Source: Trinickia acidisoli | Lineage (GTDB): Bacteria; Pseudomonadota; Gammaproteobacteria; Burkholderiales; Burkholderiaceae | Direction: 5' to 3' | Length of the DNA stretch: 64,000 nucleotides | NCBI RefSeq assembly: GCF_017315725.1 | Contig: NZ_JAFLRG010000002.1 | Span: forward strand, 1,550,001-1,614,000 | Part shown: piece after piece, positions 19,313 to 27,253 of the stretch | Layout: each line of letters begins with the position of its first letter | Position numbering within the stretch: the stretch's first letter is position 1 | Notes under the pieces: generated by a model | Database searches by the model: none | Told to the model about the DNA's origin: nothing | The model's input: only the letters and a program-made list of their open reading frames with translations | Position numbers and translations under genes: made by a program

Positions 19313-20617
19313 TCAAGCGCGGTTCTCAGTCGCTTTCGCAGTCGTTTGTCGATACTCCCGAGCCTCCGCGTCCTGCGGGCGATAACCGCTGAGCTGGAAG
19401 TAATTGCGGAACAGCCGATCGAGCGATCCGTACGTGCCGCCGGTGCTGGCGAAAACGGCCTGAATCTCCTTGGGCGCCTCGAGTTCGGCGAGCTCGCGCT
19501 TGAGCCCTTCCCACACGTGTGCGAACGCATCGACGAAGATGCGCTGGAACCAGGGAATGCCGGCTTCGCTGCCGACGAGATACCAGCAAATCGACTGCGT
19601 CAGCTCGCGCACGCTTTGGCGGACCGCGAAGTCGAGCTCGCCCGCCGCACGCATCGTCGAGACGTGCCGAATGCTGTTGACGTCGACGATGCCGCCGTCG
19701 AGCACGAGGTTTTGCGCCATGAGGCAATTGCCGCGGCCGAAGTGCGCCGGATCGGTCGGAATCCAACCGAGCGCCAAGAACTCGGCGGTCAAGCGAATCC
19801 AGCGCTGAATCGCCGTATCCGGATCCGATTGCTCGCGCAGCGTCGCATGTCGCTTGTCGTACGACACATCGGGGCCCACGTCGCCGCGCACGTGCATCGC
19901 GCGCATCGGATAGGCCGGGTAGTAATAGACGTAAGCGCCGAGATCGTCGCGTATCAACGAGTCGACGAGCAACGCCGTGCGCGGCGACAGCATCGGGCGC
20001 AGCATCGAGAGCGCCCGCTCGCGCACCTCGGTCGGCCAACGATAGACGAACAGCGGCGTAGGAATGCGCGCCAGCCTGCCGAAGCGGCGATAGTAGGCCG
20101 TTTGCAATTCAAGCGCGCAACGCGCCTCATCGTCGGCGTCCCACAGCGGATGAACGCCGGGTGGCTTACCTTCGCTGATCGGAAATCGTTCGAGCTGATT
20201 CATCAGCGTCAGATCTTCGAGAACGTGACGCGATTGCCCGCCGATCGTCCAGCTAAAGATGTTCCACATCTCGCCCATACGCTTGACGATGCTGTCGAAA
20301 TTCTCGGCCACGGGCTCCGTGCCTTTGATCGCCACGAAACCTCGCCCGCGCGACACGCTCTTGAGCTTGCCGAGATCGAGGTAGAACGCGCGCACGTGAC
20401 GATCGGGCCGCGAGACGGGGCCGTAATCGCCGAATGCCCACTGACGCTGCACGGGCAATTCGGTCTTGAGCAAGTCATAAACGCCGCTTACCGCGGGGTC
20501 CGCTTCGAGAAGCGCGTCGAAGATTTCTTTCGAGTGGTCGTAAAGCGTCCAGATCGGCTCGATCGATACGGCCTTCAGGCCGCCTTCGTCGCCCAGAATT
20601 TCATCTCTGATAAGCAC
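19313..20617 (-). CDS. Unrecognised 434-aa protein of the PKS operon, possible divergent kinase-like fold
   Basis: I do not recognise the family. The protein is soluble, with no signal or membrane helix. Two stretches are suggestive: GRGFVAIKGTEPV (about residues 90-102), which resembles a glycine-rich loop plus VAIK lysine, and HFGRGNCLMAQNLVLDGG followed by IVDVN (about 310-335), which recalls the catalytic H/N and metal-binding D of kinase or SelO-like AMPylase folds. This is inference only. The start is set at the GTG at 20617, where AGGAG lies 8 bases upstream; an upstream in-frame ATG at 20752 would place the first 45 residues across a perfect hairpin and overlap asnB. It lies 18 bp before the PKS gene, so a role in the same pathway is likely. 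Confidence 0.7.
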   Translation of the reverse strand: MLIRDEILGDEGGLKAVSIEPIWTLYDHSKEIFDALLEADPAVSGVYDLLKTELPVQRQWAFGDYGPVSRPDRHVRAFYLDLGKLKSVSRGRGFVAIKGTEPVAENFDSIVKRMGEMWNIFSWTIGGQSRHVLEDLTLMNQLERFPISEGKPPGVHPLWDADDEARCALELQTAYYRRFGRLARIPTPLFVYRWPTEVRERALSMLRPMLSPRTALLVDSLIRDDLGAYVYYYPAYPMRAMHVRGDVGPDVSYDKRHATLREQSDPDTAIQRWIRLTAEFLALGWIPTDPAHFGRGNCLMAQNLVLDGGIVDVNSIRHVSTMRAAGELDFAVRQSVRELTQSICWYLVGSEAGIPWFQRIFVDAFAHVWEGLKRELAELEAPKEIQAVFASTGGTYGSLDRLFRNYFQLSGYRPQDAEAREYRQTTAKATENRA

Positions 20618-20640
20618 CTTGTCTGCTCCTATTGATGCCG

Positions 20641-20670
20641 CGATCGAGCGCGCGCCTGCGCGCTCGATCG
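20641..20670 (-). other. Perfect 12-bp-stem hairpin between asnB and the unknown gene
   Basis: CGATCGAGCGCG and CGCGCTCGATCG flank the 6-base loop CGCCTG. It sits in the only sizeable gap (127 bp) of the operon, 24 bp upstream of the GTG at 20617. No T-run follows in the direction of transcription, so it may be an mRNA-processing or stability element, or a partial terminator, rather than a full intrinsic terminator. Confidence 0.65.
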
Positions 20671-20744
20671 TGCGAACGTTCGAAAAGACATCGGAAAGCG
20701 ACACGTGGCCGCCGGCGGCGTCGAGCTGGACGCCAAACGAGACA

Positions 20745-22592
20745 TCAAACAAGCGACACGCCGTACTCCGTCATCCAGAGGTCGATCTGATAGAGATAGG
20801 CCAAGAACTGTGCGTCCTTCGCATACATGCCGAACCAGTGGCGATTGCGTGCGTCATCCTCTGACGCCGCCAGCACACGGTCCATCTCGCTCATGTCGAG
20901 CAGGCGGCGCAGCGGCGAGTCCGACTCCTTCAGCCGATCGACGAGCAGGGCGCGCACGTCGTGCAGATATTGCGGGTTATGCGTGGTCGGGAACGGACTC
21001 TTCGGCCGCCAAATCACATCGTGCGGCAAGATGCCCTCCATCGCATGGCGCAACAGCCCCTTCTCGCGATCGCCGGCGTTCTTCATCGTCCACGGCACAT
21101 TCCATAGATATTCGACGATGCGGTGATCGCAGAACGGCACGCGCACCTCGAGGCCTTCGGCCATACTCGCGCGATCCTTCCGGTCGAGCATCATCGGCAG
21201 CCAGCGCGTGAAATTGATGTAGAACATCGCGCGCCGGCGCGCCTCGCCCACATCCTCGCCTGCGAGCTTCGGACATTCGTCGACGACCTGCCGGTAATGC
21301 CGCGCGACGAGCGCTTCGGCATCGAGCGTGCGCTTGAGCTCGGGTGCGAGCAGCCGCGCGCGCCCGTCGATCATGCGCACCCACGGAAAACGCTCGACGT
21401 CGTAATCGCGCGCCTGGTGAAACCACCGATAACCGCCGAAGATCTCGTCGGCCGTCTCGCCGGACAGAACGACCGTCGAACGCTTCCGAATCTCCCTGCA
21501 AAAGAGTTGCAGCGAAGCGTCGACCTCCCACATGCCCGGCAAATCGCGCGATCGCATGGCATCTCCGAGCTGGGAGATGAGCTCGCCCGTATCGAGCATC
21601 ACGCGATGATGATGCGTGCCGAGGTGCCCCGTCACCTTCTCGACCCACGGTGCATCCTCGTCGGGCACGTAGTCGGTGGCCTTGAAGTGCGTGCTGTTGT
21701 CGACGAAATCGATCGAATAGGTATCGAGCGGACCCTTGCCGGCATCCTTGAAAACGCCGGCGGAGATCGCCGTGATCGAACTCGAATCGAGCCCGCCCGA
21801 CACCATCGTCCCGATCGGCACGTCCGAAACCAACTGATTGGTCACGGAATCGATGACGAGCTCGCGCACGCGCTCGACGGTGTGTGCGAAGTCGTGCTCA
21901 TGCGGACGGCTCTCGAGCTTCCAGTACGGCCACTTTTCGAGGCCGCCCGTACCGAGCGACATGCACCACCCCGCCTTGAGTTCCTCGATCTGGCGAAACA
22001 CGCCGGAACCGGGCGTACGCGCCGGGCCTAGGAACAACAGCTCATGAAACGCTTCGAGTTCAACCTCGCGTGATACGAGCGGGTTTACCAGCAGCGCCTT
22101 CATCTCCGAGCCGAACAGAAACGCGCTGCCGATTCGCGCGAAAAAGAGCGGCTTCACGCCGATCCGATCGCGCGCGAGAAAGAGCCGCTTTTCCGACTCT
22201 TCCCACACTGCGAAAGCAAAGATCCCGTTCAGCCGATCGAGACAGGCCGGCCCCCATTCGATATAGGCCTGCAGCAGCACTTCCGTATCGCAGCGCGTGT
22301 CGAACCGGCAGCCGCGGGCCTCGAGCGCCCGGCGCAACTCGGGCACGTTATAGAGCTCGCCGTTGTAGACGATGACGTACGTGCGTTGGCGCACTTGCCG
22401 CACCATCGGCTGCGCGCCGTTCTCGGGGTCGATGATCGACAGACGTCGATGCCCGAGCGCGGCGGTGGCCGACACCCATTCGCCCGACGCATCGGGGCCC
22501 CGGTGCACGAGTGAAGCCGTCATCTCGCGCAACGTCGGCACGTGCTCTTTCAGATTGCGATTCCAATCGATCCAGCCCGAAATGCCGCACAT
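20745..22592 (-). CDS. asnB: Asparagine synthase, glutamine-hydrolysing (AsnB type)
   Basis: This 615-aa class II amidotransferase starts MCGISG, so Cys2 is the glutaminase nucleophile once the initiator Met is removed. The N-terminal domain spans residues 2-210 (VHRGPDASGEW, VYNGELYN, CDTEVLLQAY). The synthetase domain carries the pyrophosphate loop SGGLDSSS near residue 262. Housekeeping AsnB turns aspartate to asparagine; relatives in gene clusters amidate other carboxylates. The start lies one base after the cimA stop region, with GGGAGG just upstream, so the two are coupled. Within a PKS operon, amidation of a pathway carboxylate is more likely than asparagine supply, but the sequence alone does not settle it. 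Confidence 0.93.
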   Translation of the reverse strand: MCGISGWIDWNRNLKEHVPTLREMTASLVHRGPDASGEWVSATAALGHRRLSIIDPENGAQPMVRQVRQRTYVIVYNGELYNVPELRRALEARGCRFDTRCDTEVLLQAYIEWGPACLDRLNGIFAFAVWEESEKRLFLARDRIGVKPLFFARIGSAFLFGSEMKALLVNPLVSREVELEAFHELLFLGPARTPGSGVFRQIEELKAGWCMSLGTGGLEKWPYWKLESRPHEHDFAHTVERVRELVIDSVTNQLVSDVPIGTMVSGGLDSSSITAISAGVFKDAGKGPLDTYSIDFVDNSTHFKATDYVPDEDAPWVEKVTGHLGTHHHRVMLDTGELISQLGDAMRSRDLPGMWEVDASLQLFCREIRKRSTVVLSGETADEIFGGYRWFHQARDYDVERFPWVRMIDGRARLLAPELKRTLDAEALVARHYRQVVDECPKLAGEDVGEARRRAMFYINFTRWLPMMLDRKDRASMAEGLEVRVPFCDHRIVEYLWNVPWTMKNAGDREKGLLRHAMEGILPHDVIWRPKSPFPTTHNPQYLHDVRALLVDRLKESDSPLRRLLDMSEMDRVLAASEDDARNRHWFGMYAKDAQFLAYLYQIDLWMTEYGVSLV

Positions 22593-22593
22593 G

Positions 22594-24306
22594 CTACCTC
22601 CCGTTGTTCACGAGTTCCGATCGCGGGCTATCGCTCGTTCTCGGTACGAACGTTTCGAGATCGTCGAGGCACAAGCGGTATTCGAGCGCCTCGATCGTCG
22701 CGTTCAACGTCGCATTCGTGATGCTCGAATTGACCGCACCCATCTTCCACGTGCGCAACCCATCGCTGAACTCGAGCACGACGCGAACGCGCTGCGGCTT
22801 GTCGTTGATCGCGCGCACCTTGAAATCGACGAGCTGCGTGCCGGCCAACTCCGGGAAGAACTCGATGCATCGCGTGACGAACCCTTCGACGAGTTGACTG
22901 AGCGAAGCCTGCTGCCCCGTGAGCGCGAAGTGCATGCGCTGATCGAGCGTGTCGCTGTGGCGCGTGAAGAAGCTGAAGTTGCCGTCGAGTTCGATGCTGC
23001 TGACGTCGAGCGGGATGCCCCAGCCCGTCAGTGCGATGAGTCCGGCGGTCGTGCTCGCGCCGGCCGACACTTCGCCATCGTCAAGCACGGCGCGATCGGC
23101 CAAGTTGACCGAGAGACGATTGACCTGAATCCGACGGCTCGACTTCCCGCAATGCCGAAGCAACATCAACACGAGCGACTCTTCGGAAGAGTTGAATTCG
23201 AAGCCGTTGTGCTCGAGCGCCTTCACGAGCCCGACCAATCCTTCGACCTCGTGATCGCCGAACAGATGATCGAGCCGATGCTTGCGCAAAAAGCTCTTCA
23301 GGTTGCTCTTGCCCGCCACCTCGGACACGATGATGTCGCTGCGATTGCCCACGAGATCGGGGTCGATGTGCTCGTAGGTGCGCCGATGCTTGAGGAAGCC
23401 GTCCACGTGCACGCCGCCTTTATGCGTGAACGCAAGCGATCCGACGTACGGATGGAATGTCGGCGGCGCCGTCTGCAGCAGTTCGGCTACTTCTTGCGAC
23501 AACTTCGTGAGCTGCCTGAGCTTGCTCGGCTCGAGAATCGGATAGCCGAGCTTGAGCTGCAGATTGGGGATCACCGTGCACAGATCGGCCATTCCGCATC
23601 GCTCCGAATAACCGTTGACCGTGCCTTCGACGATCTTCACCCCGTTTTGCACGGCTGCGATCGTGTTGGCAACGCCGCAACCCGTATCGTTATGGCAATG
23701 CACGGCGAACTCGATGCCGAACGATCCCGTCACGGTCGATACGATCTGCGCGACTTCATGCGGGAAACAGCCGCCGTTCGTATCGGCCAAATCGATCCAA
23801 TCGACGCCGGCTTGCACGGCGGCTTCGATCAGCTTCATCGCGCCTTGCGGGTTCTCCTTATAGGCGTCGAAGAAATGCTCGAATCCGAAGCTCACTTCTT
23901 CCATGTGCTGCTTCAGGAAGCGGATCGAATCGAATACCGACTCACGGTTTTCCTCGGGCGAGATGCCGAGCACCTCGCTCAGGTGGAGGTCCCAGCCCTT
24001 GCCGAAGATATGGCCGTGCGCGATGCCCGTCTTCACGAGCGCTCCGAGGCTGGCGTCGTCCTCCGCCTTGACGGAGGAACGCTTCGTGCGCCCGAATGCC
24101 ACGACCTTGATACGCTTGAGCGAGAGACTCTTCAGCTCTTCGAAGAAGCGCGTGTCTTTGGCATTCGCGCCCGGCCATCCGCCCTCGGTATACGTGAAGC
24201 CGATGTCGTCCAACAGCTCGGCGATGCGAAGCTTATCGCGTACGGAAAAGGTGACCCCTGATGCCTGGGCCCCTTCTCTCAAAGTGCAATCGTAGATTTT
24301 TATCAT
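22594..24306 (-). CDS. cimA: Citramalate synthase (CimA family)
   Basis: This 570-aa protein of the HMGL-like/LeuA superfamily opens IYDCTLREGAQASG, then EGGWPGANAKDTRFF, both diagnostic of CimA rather than LeuA. The metal motif HCHNDTGCG lies near residue 205. The C-terminal third contains a LeuA-type regulatory dimer domain (SSIELDGNFSFF and VRVVLEFSDG region). CimA condenses acetyl-CoA and pyruvate to (R)-citramalate; relatives use other 2-oxo acids. It is 33 bp downstream of the amidohydrolase and directly upstream of asnB. In this operon it probably provides a branched hydroxy-diacid precursor or an elongated 2-oxo acid, which is inference. GAGAGAG precedes the ATG. Confidence 0.92.
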   Translation of the reverse strand: MIKIYDCTLREGAQASGVTFSVRDKLRIAELLDDIGFTYTEGGWPGANAKDTRFFEELKSLSLKRIKVVAFGRTKRSSVKAEDDASLGALVKTGIAHGHIFGKGWDLHLSEVLGISPEENRESVFDSIRFLKQHMEEVSFGFEHFFDAYKENPQGAMKLIEAAVQAGVDWIDLADTNGGCFPHEVAQIVSTVTGSFGIEFAVHCHNDTGCGVANTIAAVQNGVKIVEGTVNGYSERCGMADLCTVIPNLQLKLGYPILEPSKLRQLTKLSQEVAELLQTAPPTFHPYVGSLAFTHKGGVHVDGFLKHRRTYEHIDPDLVGNRSDIIVSEVAGKSNLKSFLRKHRLDHLFGDHEVEGLVGLVKALEHNGFEFNSSEESLVLMLLRHCGKSSRRIQVNRLSVNLADRAVLDDGEVSAGASTTAGLIALTGWGIPLDVSSIELDGNFSFFTRHSDTLDQRMHFALTGQQASLSQLVEGFVTRCIEFFPELAGTQLVDFKVRAINDKPQRVRVVLEFSDGLRTWKMGAVNSSITNATLNATIEALEYRLCLDDLETFVPRTSDSPRSELVNNGR

Positions 24307-24339
24307 GATGCTCTCTCAGCGTGCCCTCGGTCATACCGC

Positions 24340-25497
24340 TCAGTCCTTCAGGATTCCGTATAAGCGGCCGGCGTTTTCACAGGTGATCTTGCGCATTACG
24401 TCCGCCGGCAAGGACTTGAACTGCTCGGCGAACACCTTCTCGGATTCGGGCCAGGTGCCGTCCGAGTGCGGATAGTCGTTGCCCCAGAGGATCGTCTCGG
24501 CACCCAGGTCGTCGATCAGCTTCATGCCCAGTTCATCCGTTTGGAACACGGCTTTGCACTGGCGGCGCCAGTACTCGCTCGGCAGCATCGTTAGATCGAG
24601 ATCGTTGAAGCGCCCCGTGTATTCGTGATCCATGCGTTGCAGCACATAGGGCAGCCAGCTCAAACCGCTTTCGCCGAGCACGACTTGCAGCGTGGGATAG
24701 CGTTCGAGCACACCCGCGCCGATCAGCGCCGCGAGCGGATGCACGAGGCTCATCTGAAAGCCCGATACGCTCGTAAAGAACGCTGCGCGTTTGGGCTTGC
24801 CGTCGACGTCGATTTCCTCGAGCGTCAACGGCAGCGAACGGAAGCAGTGGATATGCAGCGGCAAACGCACGTTGGCCAGCGTGCGCCACAGCGGTTCCCA
24901 GCTAGGATGCCAAAGCGGACGCGTGTCGCGATTCACCGCCAGATTGACGCCGACGATGCCCGCGCCGCGATACTCGGCGATGCGTTGCGCTTCCTTCGAG
25001 GCGGCCTCGACATCCGAATCGTGCAAGGCCGCGAGACCATAGAGCCGTCCGCTCGAACCTTTGCAGAATTGAACGAGCCAGTCGTTATAGATGCGACACA
25101 TTTCGACGGCCGCCTCCGGGTCTTCCATGCGCAGCAGCGTTTCGCCGGCGAGACCGTAGATGACCTCCGCGTCAATCCGATCGCGTGCCATGTCTTCTTG
25201 GCGCAGCACCGGATCGCTGACACGACGCCGGCCTTTGGCGGCATCCGAATAGAGACCCGTGGCAGCCATGATGTCGATCTTGGCATTGCTGCCGGCCACG
25301 TACTTCTGGCCGTACGGGCCGAAGCCGGAAACATAACCGAGCCACGTGCCTTTCGGGTTCGTCCAATACGGATCTTCCGCTTCGACGACGAATGGCATCC
25401 GCTCCTTCATGGCCGGCGTGGCATTCTTCGTGAATAAGTCGGCCGGCAGCCAATGCAGATCGATGTGCGAGTCAGCGGAGATTCGTTCGAATTTCAT
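24340..25497 (-). CDS. Amidohydrolase family 2 (ACMSD-like) protein, first gene of the PKS operon
   Basis: The 385-aa TIM-barrel protein matches the amidohydrolase-2 group. The first strand reads ISADSHIDLHW, with His-x-Asp in place of the usual HxH. LHIHCFRS supplies a later histidine, VLGESGLSWLPY the conserved glutamate region, and WGNDYPHSDG the catalytic aspartate. The group contains metal-dependent decarboxylases (ACMSD, gamma-resorcylate decarboxylase) and hydrolases, so decarboxylation or hydrolysis of a pathway acid is possible. No signal peptide is present. It begins the operon; the 700 bp upstream hold no gene and must contain the promoter. Confidence 0.9.
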   Translation of the reverse strand: MKFERISADSHIDLHWLPADLFTKNATPAMKERMPFVVEAEDPYWTNPKGTWLGYVSGFGPYGQKYVAGSNAKIDIMAATGLYSDAAKGRRRVSDPVLRQEDMARDRIDAEVIYGLAGETLLRMEDPEAAVEMCRIYNDWLVQFCKGSSGRLYGLAALHDSDVEAASKEAQRIAEYRGAGIVGVNLAVNRDTRPLWHPSWEPLWRTLANVRLPLHIHCFRSLPLTLEEIDVDGKPKRAAFFTSVSGFQMSLVHPLAALIGAGVLERYPTLQVVLGESGLSWLPYVLQRMDHEYTGRFNDLDLTMLPSEYWRRQCKAVFQTDELGMKLIDDLGAETILWGNDYPHSDGTWPESEKVFAEQFKSLPADVMRKITCENAGRLYGILKD

Positions 25498-26224
25498 AGC
25501 ATTCCTTCCTTTTAAGAGTTACTCAATCGATCAAAATGAAGATTCTCAGACGATCAATGACACAACCAACACTCAACCCAACGGAGAAATATTCACCATG
25601 CGGAAGCACCCACCATTTTTAGCAGGCATCGAAATCGATTTATACGACAATTCACTTCGAATGAGCTTCGCAGCACCATAAATGAACAGAGAAAAGCAGT
25701 CCCTCCCCGGTATTTACGGGGAAACTTAAGAACGGCGAAAAGCAATGCGGGTTCGGCGGATAACGGCATCAGACCCGATCGGCCTGCCGGGAAAGCGCGG
25801 CCTCGACGACGAACGCATCGCGCTCGCTCGCCTCTCCATGAATTTCAGCGCAATGCATTCTAGATCAACGTTCGATAAAAAGGTTTAATCCGCATACCGA
25901 TCAACACGAACAGAACGCCCCGTCTACCGCAATCGCACTCAATGATGAAAATTAATCATGCGATACGCGAAAAAATTCATTATTCCGCACATCCGTCCAG
26001 CGTGAACTTTTCGTGGCAAGTAAACCGATTTTTTGCAGACACATTTATACTGCCAAGGCGGCAACGAAATAATTCGTGTGCGACTCGACAGCGCGCGACA
26101 GCATAAACAGTGAGTTCCAAAGCACCCCGAAAAGAATTGGGCGCCGGCGTACGGAGAACGTACCCACTATGCAACGCTTCGGGGCGTTTGACCAGCGGCA
26201 CGTATGACATGTATCGGGAAATTT
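25498..26224. promoter_or_regulatory. Divergent intergenic region between the PKS operon and the GlxA/AraC gene
   Basis: No convincing gene lies in this 727-bp stretch, which is clearly richer in A+T than its surroundings. At 25704-25722, TCCCCG and CGGGGA form a 6-bp stem with a 7-base loop. The region must carry the promoters of the leftward biosynthetic operon and the rightward regulator. Exact promoter boxes could not be assigned with confidence. Confidence 0.5.
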
Positions 26225-27253
26225 ATGCCACCTAGATCATCTCTCACCGTCGCTCCCTCGCGTGTCGCGAGCCCTGTCGTGGGCGTGCTCGCCTACGACG
26301 GTGTCAATGCGTTCGAATTCGGCATCGCTGTCGAAGTGTTCGGGCTGCGGAATATGGGCGCGAATTGGTACCGCGTCGTGGTTTGCGCCGACCAGCCGAA
26401 GCACCCGCTGCTCTTGGGGTTCGGCGTCAAGTTGCTGACCGATGCGGGGCTCGCTTGCCTCGAAGAGGCGAGCACGATCATCGTGCCCGGTTGGCACGAT
26501 ATCGATGCTGTCCCGCCCGAGCCGCTGCTCGAGACGCTGCGCCATGCTCATGCGCGGGGGGTGCGCATCGCTTCGATTTGCTCGGGCGTCTTCGTGCTGG
26601 CCGCCGCGGGCCTGCTCGACGGCCGGCGCGCGGCCGTGCACTGGGCGCAGGCCGATGCGCTCGCGCGCCGCTATCCGAATCTGCTGGTCGATCCGCGCGT
26701 GCTCTATGTCGACGACGGCGACATCCTGAGTTCCGCCGGCCGCGCGGCCGGGCTCGATTTATGTGTGCATATCGTGCGGCGCGACTATGGCGCGGCCGTC
26801 GCCAACGAAGTGGCGCGCCGCCTCGTCATTCCCGCACATCGCGAGGGTGGGCAAGCGCAATTCATCTCGGTTCCCGTGCGCGACGAGGGCGATCCGCTCG
26901 CCGATGTCCTAGCGTGGGCGCGCATGCACTTGGACGAGGACATGACGATCGATACATTGGCGGACAAAACCGGCATGAGCCGGCGTACGTTCATTCGGCA
27001 CTTCGAACGCGCAACGGGTGTCAGCCCCGGAGAATGGGTACTGCAAGAGCGAATCACGCAAGCGCGCCAGTTGCTCGAAGACACCGCCATGCCGATCGAG
27101 GACGTCGCCACCGCATGTGGCTTCGGCTCGGCCGATACGCTGCGTCACCACTTCCGCGTTCGCTTCGGCACGAGTCCCGGCCGCTATCGCGCGAGCCTGC
27201 TGCACGACCCGCAGCCGCAACGTCTCGCGCGTCAGCCGTTGCGGGCTGCTTGA
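26225..27253 (+). CDS. GlxA/FtrA-type regulator: DJ-1/PfpI domain plus AraC helix-turn-helix
   Basis: The 342-aa regulator has two parts. Residues about 15-190 form a class-I glutamine-amidotransferase-like (DJ-1/PfpI) domain (VGVLAYDGVNAFEFGIAVEV, ICSGVFVLAAAGLLDGRRA). Residues about 235-330 form the double AraC helix-turn-helix (IDTLADKTGMSRRTFIRHFE, FGSADTLRHHFRVRFG). Such proteins sense small metabolites and activate adjacent or unlinked genes. An upstream in-frame ATG at 26204 is possible; 26225 has a GGGAA-like site. It is divergent from the PKS operon and is the natural candidate regulator. Its 3' end overlaps the 3' end of hmtA by 22 bp, tail to tail. Confidence 0.9.
   Translation: MPPRSSLTVAPSRVASPVVGVLAYDGVNAFEFGIAVEVFGLRNMGANWYRVVVCADQPKHPLLLGFGVKLLTDAGLACLEEASTIIVPGWHDIDAVPPEPLLETLRHAHARGVRIASICSGVFVLAAAGLLDGRRAAVHWAQADALARRYPNLLVDPRVLYVDDGDILSSAGRAAGLDLCVHIVRRDYGAAVANEVARRLVIPAHREGGQAQFISVPVRDEGDPLADVLAWARMHLDEDMTIDTLADKTGMSRRTFIRHFERATGVSPGEWVLQERITQARQLLEDTAMPIEDVATACGFGSADTLRHHFRVRFGTSPGRYRASLLHDPQPQRLARQPLRAA

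Noticed and set aside
20745..22592. AsnB as a lasso-peptide cyclase
   Set aside because: No precursor peptide, B1/B2 protease or RiPP recognition gene is nearby, and the protein has the full normal AsnB architecture.
25980..26210. 76-codon minus-strand frame in the AT-rich gap
   Set aside because: No ribosome site, domain or composition supporting a gene.
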